Shown here piece after piece: positions 1-11,260 of a DNA stretch of 64,000 nucleotides (position 1 is the first letter of the stretch; every line of letters starts with the position of its first letter). Location: positions 79,458,350-79,522,349 of the forward strand of contig CM039183.1 of the NCBI GenBank assembly GCA_008360975.2, given 5' to 3'. The notes under the pieces were generated by a model. The model was given only the letters and a program-made list of their open reading frames with translations, was not told the origin of the DNA and made no database searches. The position numbers were made by a program, and so were the translations under genes. Origin of the DNA: Lichenostomus cassidix (lineage: Eukaryota > Chordata > Aves > Passeriformes > Meliphagidae).

Positions 1-2164
1 TGTTCTTTAAACATGATAAAGAGGACAAGATGTCAGTCTTCAAAAAAATTAAATTTAATTTCTTATGAGTGTTAAGTATACAACATATTGATTAGGGGTA
101 TGATAGAAGTCTAAAAATTATGAAATTTCAAGAAAAAAAAAAGTATACTATTGTAATGCAGAAGTAATGGCTCTTTCTGGAACATTCATCAAGAGATCAG
201 TATCTTACTAGGATGACGGTGATTCAAGAGTGGAAATGTTGGCCGTGTTCTTAATGCACATCATCAGGTGTGGTAATAAAAAGTGACTTGTCAAACCATT
301 TGCCACTAAGTCTCTCGGGTTCAGACTACTGTTCCAGCTTTGGACATGAGTCTGAGCAATTTGGCCTGTCCTGCACACTGCCTTCTCTGCAGCCACAGAA
401 CCGGGTACTGGTATCTTTTCAGTCTTTCAGATCTCTATTCGAAATCCCCTTCACTGGCTTCCCTGGTTCCTCTCCTGGATGGGCATATTTCTCCAGCAGC
501 TGGTGTGTTTTCTTTAAAAGGGGTCCAGATTTTTGAGTTCATAGGAATGTCATGGGTCAGTGCTTAAGGCTTTGAATTTTACAGCAGGTTTTGCACAGCT
601 TTAGCTGACAGTAGCAGAGAATTTTGAAAAAGGGTTATACTGGGTTGGATTCTGCAGAGATTTGCTACTTCCCTGGAAGTAACACTGAAACACTGAAGAG
701 CTGGAGTTACATGGGAAAGACTGTGGGATGAAGATGGCAACTAAAGATGTGAAGGTTCAACAGTTTTGGAGAGCCTGAGCTTTAATAATCTCATCTTGCT
801 AGCTTTTCATATCTCTGAAAAGCAAAGGACTCCTGCCTCTGTCTCTGTGTATGAGCTTGGTGTACCATACCTCTGAAATATGTCTCTTCCTTACGAAACA
901 AAACCATAATATATTAAATATTTTTGACATTGTAGGCCATGGGTTTCAATGTCATCCATGTTACTGGAGGGCACCAGTGTCATTTTTGCTCCTGGAACAA
1001 CTATGCTTTCATTCCCTTAACAGGGAGCTTTTATAGGATTTTTTTCACATGCTTCCCACTCATTTTTTCTCAATGGTCTATCCAGATAAATTATTCAAAG
1101 GGCTTTGGCTGTAGGCTACTGTAGCCTTTTCTTGGTGTGGTGTTGCTAAAACACATCATGCAGTCCCTCAGGACACTTTCATGTGCCCACTGTATGCAAA
1201 GACCTTTATTTAGCCTTTAAAAAGCCACTTGCACAATTCTGCAACCAAGGTCTGAATACATGTGTCTCAATAGCTTTTATTTGAACAAAGCATGTGTGTA
1301 GGCAGAGCAGGTTTTGTACAAAAATAAGTCAATAAATAATATTTGCAGATGTCTCTCAACCTAGCAAAAGTTATCACTAGAAATCAGCACCCACTTTCTA
1401 ATGAGATCCATTTATTTATGAGAACTGCTAGTAAAATGTCAGAAAAATATCCGGGTGATTGCTCAGCTGACTTGGAAATTCATTTGAGCTGGTTAGCAGG
1501 AAAATTTTAGCTAACACCAAGTGTGATGCAACATGAACACTTTTTGGGTTTAAATCCTTGTGCTTGTTTGCTTAGTGAAAAAGTTTCTACCAGCTGGAAT
1601 GATTGTTCTTTCAGGGCCTTAAATCAAACATACCTGGAGGCCTCAAGATGAGAAAACTAAATATTTGAAAAAAACCTGTCTGTTTGCAAGGTTCTTCTTA
1701 GCCTGGTTCCTCTCTGACACTTTCATTTTCCCCTTTAGAAACTTAAAAGGAATATGCAGAGATCCTGGACACATAAAACCAATATTAAAAAAGTTAAGAA
1801 GCAGAGCTTGTGAGTTGTGGGAGGAGGTCATAAGCAAGAACAGGGTAGCCTTTCAAGGGTGTTTTAACCTTTACATGTGCTTGACTGCTTTAAGCTCATC
1901 CTGTTTGGTAAAAAGAACAAAAATTAAAGTAAACCAGAAGGGAAAAAATTTTATTGCATTGACTAAAAAGGTTTAACAAGCATTGTTCATAAAATGCCTT
2001 TAATTCTATTTTCACTGAAACCAAGAATTCTAAAACTCAACATTCTTTGTCTCAGAATGTTTAGCTATTTTTAAGGAGCCGTTTTTATATGCAGAAAAAA
2101 TAGGCAGAGATACCTGCAACCTTGCATTTTTTTGCTGTTATTTTTAATTTTGCAGCATTTTTAT
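1..2164. other. Single-copy AT-rich DNA, no gene seen
   Basis: No repeat family, splice-flanked frame or RNA gene could be recognised. Open frames reach about 100 codons (1665-1976, plus) but have no recognisable domain and no convincing splice or start context. Short A and T runs only. Confidence 0.6.
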
Positions 2165-2290
2165 TGAAACACAGAGGCAGAAGGGATCTATTTGGATCAT
2201 TGGGTCCGGACCCATGCTTTGCAGCCAATGTCACTATATGCACATAATCCCCTCCATAAAACCTGATGAAAATCTATGAGTAGCTAGGTC
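2165..2290 (-). repeat. Possible old CR1 LINE 3' fragment
   Basis: The stretch with AGAAGGGATCTATTTGGATC followed by ATTGGGTCC resembles the diverged start of an antisense CR1 3' end, where the usual pattern is GAAGGGACCTT..GGATCATC..AGTCC. No terminal octamer tail is left. The resemblance is limited to about 30 bases, so this could also be another old LINE or single-copy sequence. Confidence 0.3.
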
Positions 2291-5200
2291 AGACCAAAAA
2301 CCTATCTGAAGTTTTTCAGTATTTCAATGCGGTAATGGTTACAGACCTTTATTTAATTTAAAAGCTACAACTCTTTAATCTTTTCTTGCTAGATAGTCAT
2401 GCATTAATATGTACTGTAAAGGGATTAAGTTAACAGAGGGATATTGTAACAATTTGTGAATCCAGTCAAATTCTCCAGAGCAGAGCATACTGTGCCAATA
2501 GAAATATTTGCATGGTACTAAAAATTAACGTATGTGGAAGAACATAAATCAAGTAATTCAATGTGAGCTTTTAAAGCTTCCACATGATTTTCACATCTTG
2601 CTTGAAGAATGTAAAAGATACACTGGTAGTAATCTCTGAAAGTGCAACCAGGCACACTGTTAACATGCCATAGGTCATATTTTGAAACATATAGTGATAG
2701 GAATGAGTATTTGTTATTTTCATTCATGCAAAGCCAGTGCAAAACCATTACTTTCATAGAGGCTTGGAAATGAACTGTAAACAGTTTTGAAGGATTGGTA
2801 GTATGTAAACATGAATACATGAAAGTCTATTCACCTTGTGATGTGGCAATGGCCAAGTCCTGCACAGACTGTGCTCCTTTCACAAGCCATGCAGGCACAG
2901 TAGGGCAGGGAATTTCTCATCTGTGAGTGTAAGCACTTCTGTTGGGAAGATATACATCTTGATTTCTGAAAGAGATATGATAGTCCTGAAATATGGGCCA
3001 AGCTTTCTCTAAAGGATTCCTTACCCTTTCCTTCCCTGCTTCAGGGAAATGAGTCATGGGATTTGCTGGTGTTTATTCATCACTCTCCAGCTCTCATGTT
3101 GCTCAGGGGCAATTGGTACATTACCTTGTGCACTGTTGTATCTACCAAGGTGACAAAAATACTCCCTTTGAGGGGTATTGCAGCAGACTCGTCCTTCTCC
3201 AGGAATCTTGTTGAAGCTGGCTGACTGGCAGAACGGAAGATGTGAGACATATTTGAACTGATTTCTTCCATACTTGGAAATTAGACTAGGGAGTCAAACT
3301 TCACATTTGGGTGCAGCAACAAATGTGATACAAATGCTAACACTGGGGAGATTGCTCAAATAATTACACAGTCTGGCCATTGGGACTGTCATCCATTTTA
3401 AACACTTTTCTATTTTGTGACACCTCTTGTATATTTTTATGTATGTTTATGTATTCAGAGAGCACCTTCTTTTCTGAAAATAGCCACATTTATAGAACAG
3501 CAAAGTGCAGAGGATCCCAGACTTTACTTGTAATGCAATGCAGGATGAATTTCAGAGGAAGGAGAATTTCAGGGACCGAATGTGCTCACACTAAGGTACT
3601 CTGTCTTATTCTACTTTTCAAAGAATTGTGGAAGTATTCCCTTGGGATTCCTTGTTTGTTCATCCAATCCAAGTTATTTCCAGGCTAGAATTAATGAAGT
3701 TCAGTAGTTTAAAGCTGTGGCCATTCTTCACTGCAGGTCTTGATCTCACAAAATATATTATGAAATCCAGGCAAGTTCCCCTCCAACTCTTTTGTTAGGA
3801 TTGTCTCTGAAGTTTATGGCACAATTCCCCGTCTACCCTTGTTTGATATTCCCGACCTCTACCAAGTAGCAAAGATTTAACTCTTTATCTCCAAAGGGAC
3901 TGTGGTGTGTGCATCTGAAAGGGTATTTTGGAAGCTTGACTAAGAAATGTAATCCTCCTGTACTTGTGAAACACACAGCTTCAAAGGAAAGCTGAGTAGA
4001 TGAAGCTAAGAGTTTTCCCCAAACATTCAGGCCTATTGCAGTGATTGTACCACCATGCCTCCCCTTGCTCCCCTTTAAAACATTTGTCCAAGTAGTGTTT
4101 TGTTCATGCAGACATCTGCAAAGAGACATAGCTGCTTAACAAGAAGCGTTCTGCATCTAGAGAAATCACTGTACCTTGCAAGCTTTTGTATTATATCTTT
4201 TCTCTAGTTTAAGTCTCCATCATCCAATGGGATGAAAAAAGGGCCACACAACACAGACAGCTAGTTATAAAAAGCAGTGATAGACAAAGAAGTGAGTTTT
4301 GCATCATATCCTATAGATTGTATATGCTTGGTATAATTATTCAGTCAGCATTTTGGCAAAAATACATAGGTCTGTGAACTATTCCAGAACACAGAAAGTG
4401 TATTATAAAATGCATTGCCAATGAGTAATTTGACAATTCTTTTGAAAGACAGTCTGACCACAAAATGACCACAATGTATTATTTTCCATAGCAGGATAAA
4501 ACAGATAAAAGAGTGGTATTCATAGCAGTGTTTGGGAGGTTTGGCTGTCAGTGATCTTGTCTTAGTGATGTGATAATAAGAAGTTCTACAGAGGAAAAGT
4601 GAGCAAAGAGGAGGCTTTTGATGCTGACATAGAAAACAGGCTAGACAGAGTAATGATCTAAGGAGTTGGTTGTCAGGGCCTAAACGGGAAGAGGAGGGAT
4701 CTGTCAGCCTAAAGAATCTTGCACACAATTGTACTTCAGCTCCCAGAAATATTTTCAAAATAGTTCAAAGTATTTTAAGAGAATAGTTCAAAAATTCCAC
4801 CTATGACCCATATGTATCCTTTGCCTAATGATTTCCTGCCACCTCCTGTCCTTGACCAGGACAGCTCAGAAGGAAAAATGAGTTATCTTTTCTTGAAAAG
4901 GAAAATCCTTAAATGAAGTATTTTCACTCCCTTGAGAGCCCAATAGTTATTATTTGTCCTCTGGCATGCCTACGTTTTATTAAAATACATTAAGAGGGCA
5001 AAAAACCAGGTCACAGATATGGTAGCACAGGTTATAGTCTGTGCATTACTTGTGAGGACTTGGAGAAAATGATGCAGACTTACATAGACTAACTATGTCT
5101 AAGAAAAAAAAATCAAGTTTCAAGCTCTAAGTTCTTGATTTTTAAGTTTTCTTGGACAAGATTGGACTCATTATTGAAGTAATTCCCCAGTATTGACAGT

Positions 5201-5456
5201 TCAATTCTGTCAGAACAAAAGTGAGATGGGTTTGAATAGATGGAGTTTCATCTTTCTTCAGCACTAGCAGTAACTTTCTCATCCTTCTTCAGTTGTGTAC
5301 AACTGGAGAGGACACAAATCAAAGCCAGGATTGTTGACTTTTTAGTAAGGAGTCCCTGGTATTTTTTACCTCTGAGCAAAAGTATTCGCAAGTGAGTGAG
5401 TTGTGGCTAAATTTGCAAACCCAAAGGGCTTGGTCTAGGGCTTTGAATTGTTGCAG
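2291..5456. other. Single-copy DNA, no gene seen
   Basis: AT-rich sequence with no recognised repeat. The longest frame (4345-4758, minus, about 137 codons) reads as an arbitrary hydrophobic and cysteine-rich translation with no domain, and is not considered coding. Confidence 0.55.
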
Positions 5457-5612
5457 TGTAAGGGCCCTTCTAGTAGGCCGAGTTCGGAGAGGCGGGTGAC
5501 TACCGCCCAAAGGCAGTGCCAGAGAGGCGAAATCCAATGGCTCCGAGCTATAACTGAGAACCAGCTCCCAGGCAAAGAGAGGCGTAGTCCGTTTTGCCGA
5601 AGCAGGAGAAAC

Positions 5613-5618
5613 TTTATT
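5613..5618 (-). terminator. LTR polyadenylation signal AATAAA
   Basis: TTTATT on the plus strand gives AATAAA on the minus strand inside the LTR, downstream of the TATA-like box, as expected at the R/U5 region of an ERV. AATAAA is common by chance in AT-rich DNA; its position within the GC-rich LTR is what gives it weight. Confidence 0.55.
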
Positions 5619-5683
5619 GAGGACGAGGTTGAGAGGGGTAGGAGGGAACCTGGCAAAATGGCCCCGAACCTCTCGGGACAGGG

Positions 5684-5814
5684 CTTTTTAACGGGCGCAG
5701 GAAGGGGAGGGCAGAAGCAGGGACAGCCAATGGGGAGATCAGGATACGGGATTGACAGGAGTGTGGTACAATCAGGACTTATGAGGGGAGGGGTGACACC
5801 AATCATCAACCAAT
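5684..5814 (-). promoter_or_regulatory. LTR promoter: CCAAT boxes and TATA-like box
   Basis: On the minus strand two closely spaced ATTGG motifs (5810-5814 and 5799-5803) and a third (5727-5731) precede a TTAAAAAG box (about 5684-5691). These are the spacing and motifs of a retroviral U3 promoter recruiting NF-Y and TBP. Transcription, if any survives, would start about 25-30 bases past the box and run toward lower coordinates. Activity is inferred, not shown. Confidence 0.55.
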
Positions 5815-5994
5815 CAGAGGACAGCGAGCAACCGAACAAAGAGGAACCTTCCAGAACTAATACCATAACGGGCGACAGAGGGGAGGGGACAGGGCCCGTC
5901 TCCACGCCCAAGGCAGGACCATCAAGCTGCAGGCCTGGGTGTGGTCAATCCCATGATGGTATCTCCCGTGGGACTGCAGGGCTGGGCTGATCCA

Positions 5995-8980
5995 TGCAGG
6001 CCAGGGCCACCGTCACACCGAAGAGTGATATAGTTTCCACAATGTAGGTGGAGGAATGCTACAAGCGTTGTGTACAGAACACATAAAATTCTTTTTCAGC
6101 ACTGAGGAAGGCAAAGGCATTTTCCTTGACATTTGGCATGGATGACCTCAAATTAATTAATACAGAGAAGTGCAATTTGAGGCAAATATAATTCCAAGTG
6201 CTTGAGACACCATATCCAGCTTTGCTGCAATGTCTAGATCCTCCCATGAGCTACTGTGATATGGAAAAGCTCAGTTATAAAAAAATTTGGCTACACATAT
6301 TTAAACTGACACTTGCCTTTAGAGAAGAGTAGTTTTCAGAGGGAATTATCTGAGAGCTTCATTGCAGTAAAGGCAAAATAGATAAAAACCTAAATAAGAA
6401 AAACTAGCAGGAGAGGAAATACATCCCTCTTTCATTTGTAAAGGTGTTAAAATGCTGTGTAAGATCCTTTTTGTACTTCACAGTCACACTTGCAGACCAC
6501 TGGAAATATTTATAACCAATGAAAGCCACAGTGTGTGCAGGGAATTTCTTTCCTGTTTTTAAGTGTAAGTGTCTAGAATACTTGAACATGATTTTGTGTC
6601 ACTCCCCGTTGTTCTCTGGTGAATGAAAGGAGACTGCTCAGCTGTAAGTCCTGGCTCTATACTGCTGAGTCTGCAATAAAAACCTCTTTGAATCAGAGGA
6701 TAAGAAGAGCTACATTCTGCTGGAGTTATCACAAGTTCTGAATGGCCTTGATAAACAGCACAAAGACAGAAGTGCTTGCCTTTTGACATACAAGAATGTC
6801 TTTATTATAAAGTCTTAGACAGTATGTCCAAGCCTTGATTTTATTTGCATGTTTCCAGATGATAATTTAGTAAAGATATTAATGAAGGATTATGTTTGAA
6901 GGACTTCTGTACACACGCATTTTGCTGCTCTCTCAGGCAGTCTGTCTGTAAATATTTAGAATTTTTAGAATCCACATGTAATCCTCTCAAAACTAGAAAG
7001 AGATAATATTTAGTTTAACAAAAAAGCAAGTTATATATCTTTTGAAATATTTACTTTTCTGGAAAGGCTTCTTGACCTTTAACTTATGTGATCTTTTAGG
7101 TGATATTTTAGGTTTCAGTGACTGTTACACATTTATGGTACAGTAGTGCCTGAAAGCCTCAATCACTCTCCTGTATATAAGCACACACAAACCTGCAGTG
7201 AGAAAACTTCTGAAGAGTGTCCTGAAGACATAGGGCTCTGAAAAGTCAAGGTAACCAGTAAAAAAAATTTAAAATTCTCTTCCTGTGTTTACTGTGGAAC
7301 CAGAGGACAGACAGATAAAGTGAATTGCTGAAGTTAAATGAGAAGGCTGTGGGAGAATTTGGAATTTGTGAGTCCCAGACTCTCAGCTTAACCACAGATC
7401 TGTCTTTTCTCTGAATACAGGCACTGGACAGGCATGTCCAACTTGTAAATCATGGACTTTTGGGTCTGGATCCAGGTGCAAGTTCCATGCTGGGGCTGTA
7501 CCACAATGCTGGCAGAGGGACTTTGTTGATTCTGGTCTTATGAATACTCTAGAACCTCAGCTGTGGGATGGTGTCTTCAAAGCAGTAACTAGGCTGCTAG
7601 GCTGGCATTGCTTGGACTCCAAGGAAGCCATTCCACCAGTTCAGTGCTGTCCTGCACTAGAGAAGTGAGACTCTTTTCAGAGACATTATGATTCCCTGCT
7701 TCCAGACTATCCTAGTTCTTACTTGCCTGGTCCAGAAGCCCTCAGTCCTGTGTGGAGTTGGTATGTAGCTCATAGGGCTAGAAGCATGTAAATAGGCTGG
7801 ATTAAATATCTGACATTACCTATAAAAGGAAAAAACAACTACTGCATAATTTCATATATCCTCTGGGGGTGATTCTTTAAAAATTCCAGAGAAATGCTTT
7901 ATGTCCACCTCAGTTTCTTATTGCTTTGTAGGTCCACATACTGGACATTTTCCAATAATTTGCTCTCACCATGCAAGACACTTGACTCCTTCCTTGGTTG
8001 CTCTTCTGTTGTACTTCTCTTTCACCTTTATGAGAAGGTTCTCTCCCTCTCCCTCCTTAGTACAGCTTTTTACTGGAAGCTTTTTATTGATGTCATGATC
8101 ATTTAGCTGCTGTATCAATGCTAGTGAACAAGAAAGCAACATTTAGGCATGAAGTTCTACACTCTGCAACTATCAGCACTCTTTTCATGCAGCAACCACA
8201 ACTTCCCTTACTATTTCCCACCTGGGAGGGAGCCACAAAACATGTGGGGAGGAGAGCCCTGCCTACAGTGATGGGGACCTGCAGGGCTGCAGCACATCTT
8301 GCCCTGTGCACCCACCAGTGAATCTGAACAATTGCACAGATGGGTTTAAGTTGATAAATCATTATGGAAAACAGATTGAAAAGATTCTGTTTTCTTACAC
8401 TTGTTTTCTTCCCAACCAGTTTCTGCTCACCTGGTTTCACCGTTGAAATGCTTCAACTGAGCTTTTGATGATGAGATTAAGAGGTTGCATGAAACAGCTA
8501 TTCTGCTCAGAGTTCCCTGTCTGAATGGACTAGTATGAGGGAACCTATATCACAAGAGGGGAGTGTTATAAGATCCCATCTGTACAGCTTAGGCTGAGCC
8601 CTGATTTAAAATTGGCTCTTAGCACAACCAAGGTCCAAAAATAGATGACGCATATTTATTAATACTTTAACTGAAATTAGCGTGCCAAAACAAACTTTTT
8701 AATAAAAGCATAACAAGAAATGTATTTCATTTTCTGTGTGCATTTGTCTATGTGCAATTGATTTCTGGTTTACTAAAACAAAACTAAACAAAATAACTTG
8801 GCCAGTATCAACACAACTGTCCTAATGCAACATGTTGACATGAAGAAATCAACTTATAAGTGGTGACAAAGACAGAATATGCTGAAAACCTTTCTTCCTT
8901 GTGAGTTTAGTAGTAAATAAGGTTTAAGTAAAAATAGATTTAGCTTGCTTCATTTACATCATATCATTTTCTGGTGAAAA
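5995..8980. other. Single-copy DNA, no gene seen
   Basis: The first bases (5995-6017) are either flank or the true 5' end of the LTR. The remainder shows no recognised repeat and no protein-like frame. An about 113-codon minus frame begins at 8440 beyond a short hydrophobic stretch and has no domain. Confidence 0.55.
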
Positions 8981-9022
8981 ATTTCCTCCCCCTCCACATA
9001 TATTTCCTCCCCCTCCTCATAT
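8981..9022. repeat. 21-bp tandem duplication
   Basis: Two adjacent 21-bp units (8981-9001 and 9002-9022) starting ATTTCCTCCCCCTCC differ at one base, and a partial third copy follows. It lies in a pyrimidine-rich stretch and looks like a local slippage duplication. Confidence 0.8.
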
Positions 9023-10820
9023 TTTCCTCAGTTTGGATAATTAAGCTTTCTGGAGAGAAGACTCAAAGCCTTCAGTCTGAAAAATATTCCTGTCCTATTG
9101 AAGTAAGTGGTAAATCCCACCAGTTCACCATTGTTGATTCTGTAGATTCCAGCTGCAACTTTATTCCCATTGCACTGGAGGGAACACACGCGAAGTAGGG
9201 CAGCAGGGTAGATGAAGAGAAAGGCAGCTTTTGTGCTCTGTGGTGTATTGACTTCAGAGTTTTTCAGATTATATTTTAAGAAAAAAGATTGTCTTTGGTT
9301 TCAAGGTGCTTTGATTTTTTATTTCTTAAGCGGGGAAGTTACAATATTTCTGAAAGCTCTCTGAAAATGCTGAAGAAAAGAAGAAAGGAGGAAGAAAGAC
9401 TATGGCTTATCCTAGAGACGCACTTCAGGTCCATGTTTTAGCACATACCCAAATCTGTAAATCAAATCTAAGCTTGTAGCATTAGCATTTGAGCACCTTG
9501 CTGCTTCTGAACCATGGTACTCTGAATATTATAATCACCTCAGTGAAGACCAACTTTACACTCCTTTTTGAGCTCATAAAATCAGTTTTCATCAAATACT
9601 AGGAAGCAGAGCACTGTAGAGCACTGTAGAACACTGAGATCGAAAACTACCATTAAAGGATTTGAAGACATTTGAAATTCATGTCAGAATATATAAAATA
9701 TGTAAAACATACCAAAACAAACAAGTCTACCACCAAATCTGTTCTGTTTCTTTTAAACAAAGCATGTATTTTTGATATAGATTAAAATATTGAGTGTCCT
9801 GAGAGGTATGGCTTCCATCTAGGTTAATTTCTTCTGTTACAATATGAAAGTATGAATGCTAAATTATACATTTATTTCCAGACATGAGAGTTTCTCCCCT
9901 TTGTAATTACATGAAAGCGAAGGCTGATTCTGCCTCTCCACGGGGCTGCTGTGTGCTCTGCAGTCTGTGCACCGCAGTGGCAGAAGCAGTGATACCCCAC
10001 ACTCATACGTGTTTATCACTGTGACCTCATCTGACCCTGTTTTCAGGAGGGTTAAAAACTGTGCTACTTTCTGTAAATGCAGTTCAGTCTGTGTAGAGAG
10101 GAATTTGGCCAGCCATGGCAATGCAACAGATGTAAATAATTCTCATGTTTTCCCATGACAAACTTGTTCACTGCATTTTTGGGCTGGATTCCACTCAGGG
10201 AGAGCCATGTTGGCTTTTTAAAAGCTGTTGAACACAAAATAATATATGATATTATTTTTTTTTCCCTGCTTGTCTGTGCCACTTTTCTCTAATGGTATTT
10301 CTGTTAGCAGTTCTGGCTGTAGACGTTTGAGGCAGCTATCTCGTAATCTAATTCATGTCAATTAGTTGTCAGTCCAGACAAAAGCCCTCTTATTCAGTTT
10401 GTGTAACTAGTTCTCAATAAATTTTTTTTGTGCTCCATCAGCACATATGGTAGCATTTTTTTTTCACAGTCCTCAATTTGTAGCTTTTATCAACAGCTTC
10501 TCTCAAGAGACCAAAACCTCTTTCTCACTGTGTCTTTATTTTTTATGTTCTTACCCGTGAGAGTAATGTAATAAAGAGTAAATGAGTGAGGCTAAGTAAT
10601 TACACACATCTCTGTTTTAACTAACATGTAAGGCAGATTTTTGTTGGTATGAACATACATCAGTTAACTCTTTATTCAGAAAAATGTATCAAAGTGAAGA
10701 TGACATACTCCTTCATGGGATTAAGACACTGTGTGAAGAAGTTTGTAAATAAATAAATAAAGAAACAAAGAATGGAAATTTAATTTCTTAGAGCTGAGTT
10801 TGCTTCATTTAGTGATGGTG
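9023..10820. other. Single-copy DNA with a 10-bp triplication
   Basis: Nothing gene-like. A short triplicated decamer (GAGCACTGTA, GAGCACTGTA, GAACACTGAG) sits at 9609-9638. Confidence 0.55.
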
Positions 10821-11260
10821 TGTGGCTTTGTCCTAGGTTGCAATATAGATGTAGTTAAGTATTCTATTACCACCAGCTGTGGGCCGTTAGCTGCTATCAC
10901 CTGCTAATGACCCACTCCGGATGACAGGCAATGGGCCATCAGGGACCCACCGTGTGACTCATGGACTTATCTCATCCCATTGTGGGATGCTCTGCCCAGG
11001 AGGGAAGAACCAGGTGTTCCCACCTGGATATAACCTGGCCTTGGAACTGCCTGAGCTAGCCCTGTCTACTGGGTTCCCAGAGGATGAGAGCTACCACTGG
11101 ATCTTCAGCTGGAGACTAGACCTTCACAGGATCACCGCTTCAACTGGACTACTTCAGTTGGACTGCTACTACCACCCTAACAGGGTGTTAGGTTGTATCT
11201 GACTTTGTCAGTGCTTTTTCCTTGTATTATTTCACTTATTTTTTTAACTTCAATCTTGAC
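10821..11260 (+). mobile_element. Probable solo LTR, avian ERVL-like, plus strand
   Basis: A GC-richer island begins with TGTGGCTTTG and the run TTGCAATATAGATGTAGTTA, which I associate from memory with passerine ERVL-type LTRs. It has a TATA box (GATATAA at 11028-11034) and then a downstream R-like stretch with proline and threonine-type codon runs and a T-rich tail (11210-11250), the usual order of these LTRs on the plus strand. CpGs are mostly decayed, so it is older than the LTR at 5.5 kb. The 3' boundary is unclear: a CA at about 11260-11298 would end it. No target duplication was found and no internal retroviral sequence follows. Family identity rests on memory of the consensus and needs a repeat search. 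Confidence 0.6.
11028..11034 (+). promoter_or_regulatory. TATA-like box of the plus-strand LTR
   Basis: GATATAA lies about 210 bases into the LTR, the position expected for the U3 promoter, and is followed by the GC-richer R-like segment. Confidence 0.35.

Larger units (their letters stand above)
5457..5994 (-). mobile_element. Solo LTR of an endogenous retrovirus, minus strand
   Basis: A GC- and CpG-richer block stands out sharply from its AT-rich surroundings. Read on the minus strand it has LTR order: a U3 with three CCAAT-type boxes (plus-strand CCAAT at 5727, 5799 and 5810), a TTAAAAAG TATA-like box at about 5684-5691, a polyadenylation signal AATAAA at 5613-5618 about 70 bases further on, then a GC-rich R-U5 that ends in ..CCTTACA at 5457. 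The pentamer TGCAG lies immediately outside both proposed ends (5452-5456 and 5995-5999), as expected for a 5-bp target duplication. This places the 5' end at 5994, where the LTR would begin TGGATC. An alternative 5' end at 6017 would begin TGTGACGG and match the TGTAAGG at the other end better as an inverted repeat, but it leaves no target duplication. No gag, pol or env-like sequence flanks it, so it is a recombined solo LTR. Retained CpGs suggest a fairly young copy. The ERV family was not identified. Confidence 0.78.

Noticed and set aside
4345..4758. 137-codon minus frame
   Set aside because: No domain, cysteine and hydrophobic-rich random look, no splice or promoter context.
5435..5990. 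Overlapping frames of 158 (minus) and 180 (plus) codons
   Set aside because: They coincide with the solo LTR. GC-rich CpG-bearing LTR sequence is stop-poor, and neither frame resembles a retroviral or host protein.
8099..8440. 113-codon minus frame
   Set aside because: No start or splice context and no recognisable domain.
8981..9022. CRISPR-like direct repeats
   Set aside because: Adjacent tandem copies with no spacers in a vertebrate genome.
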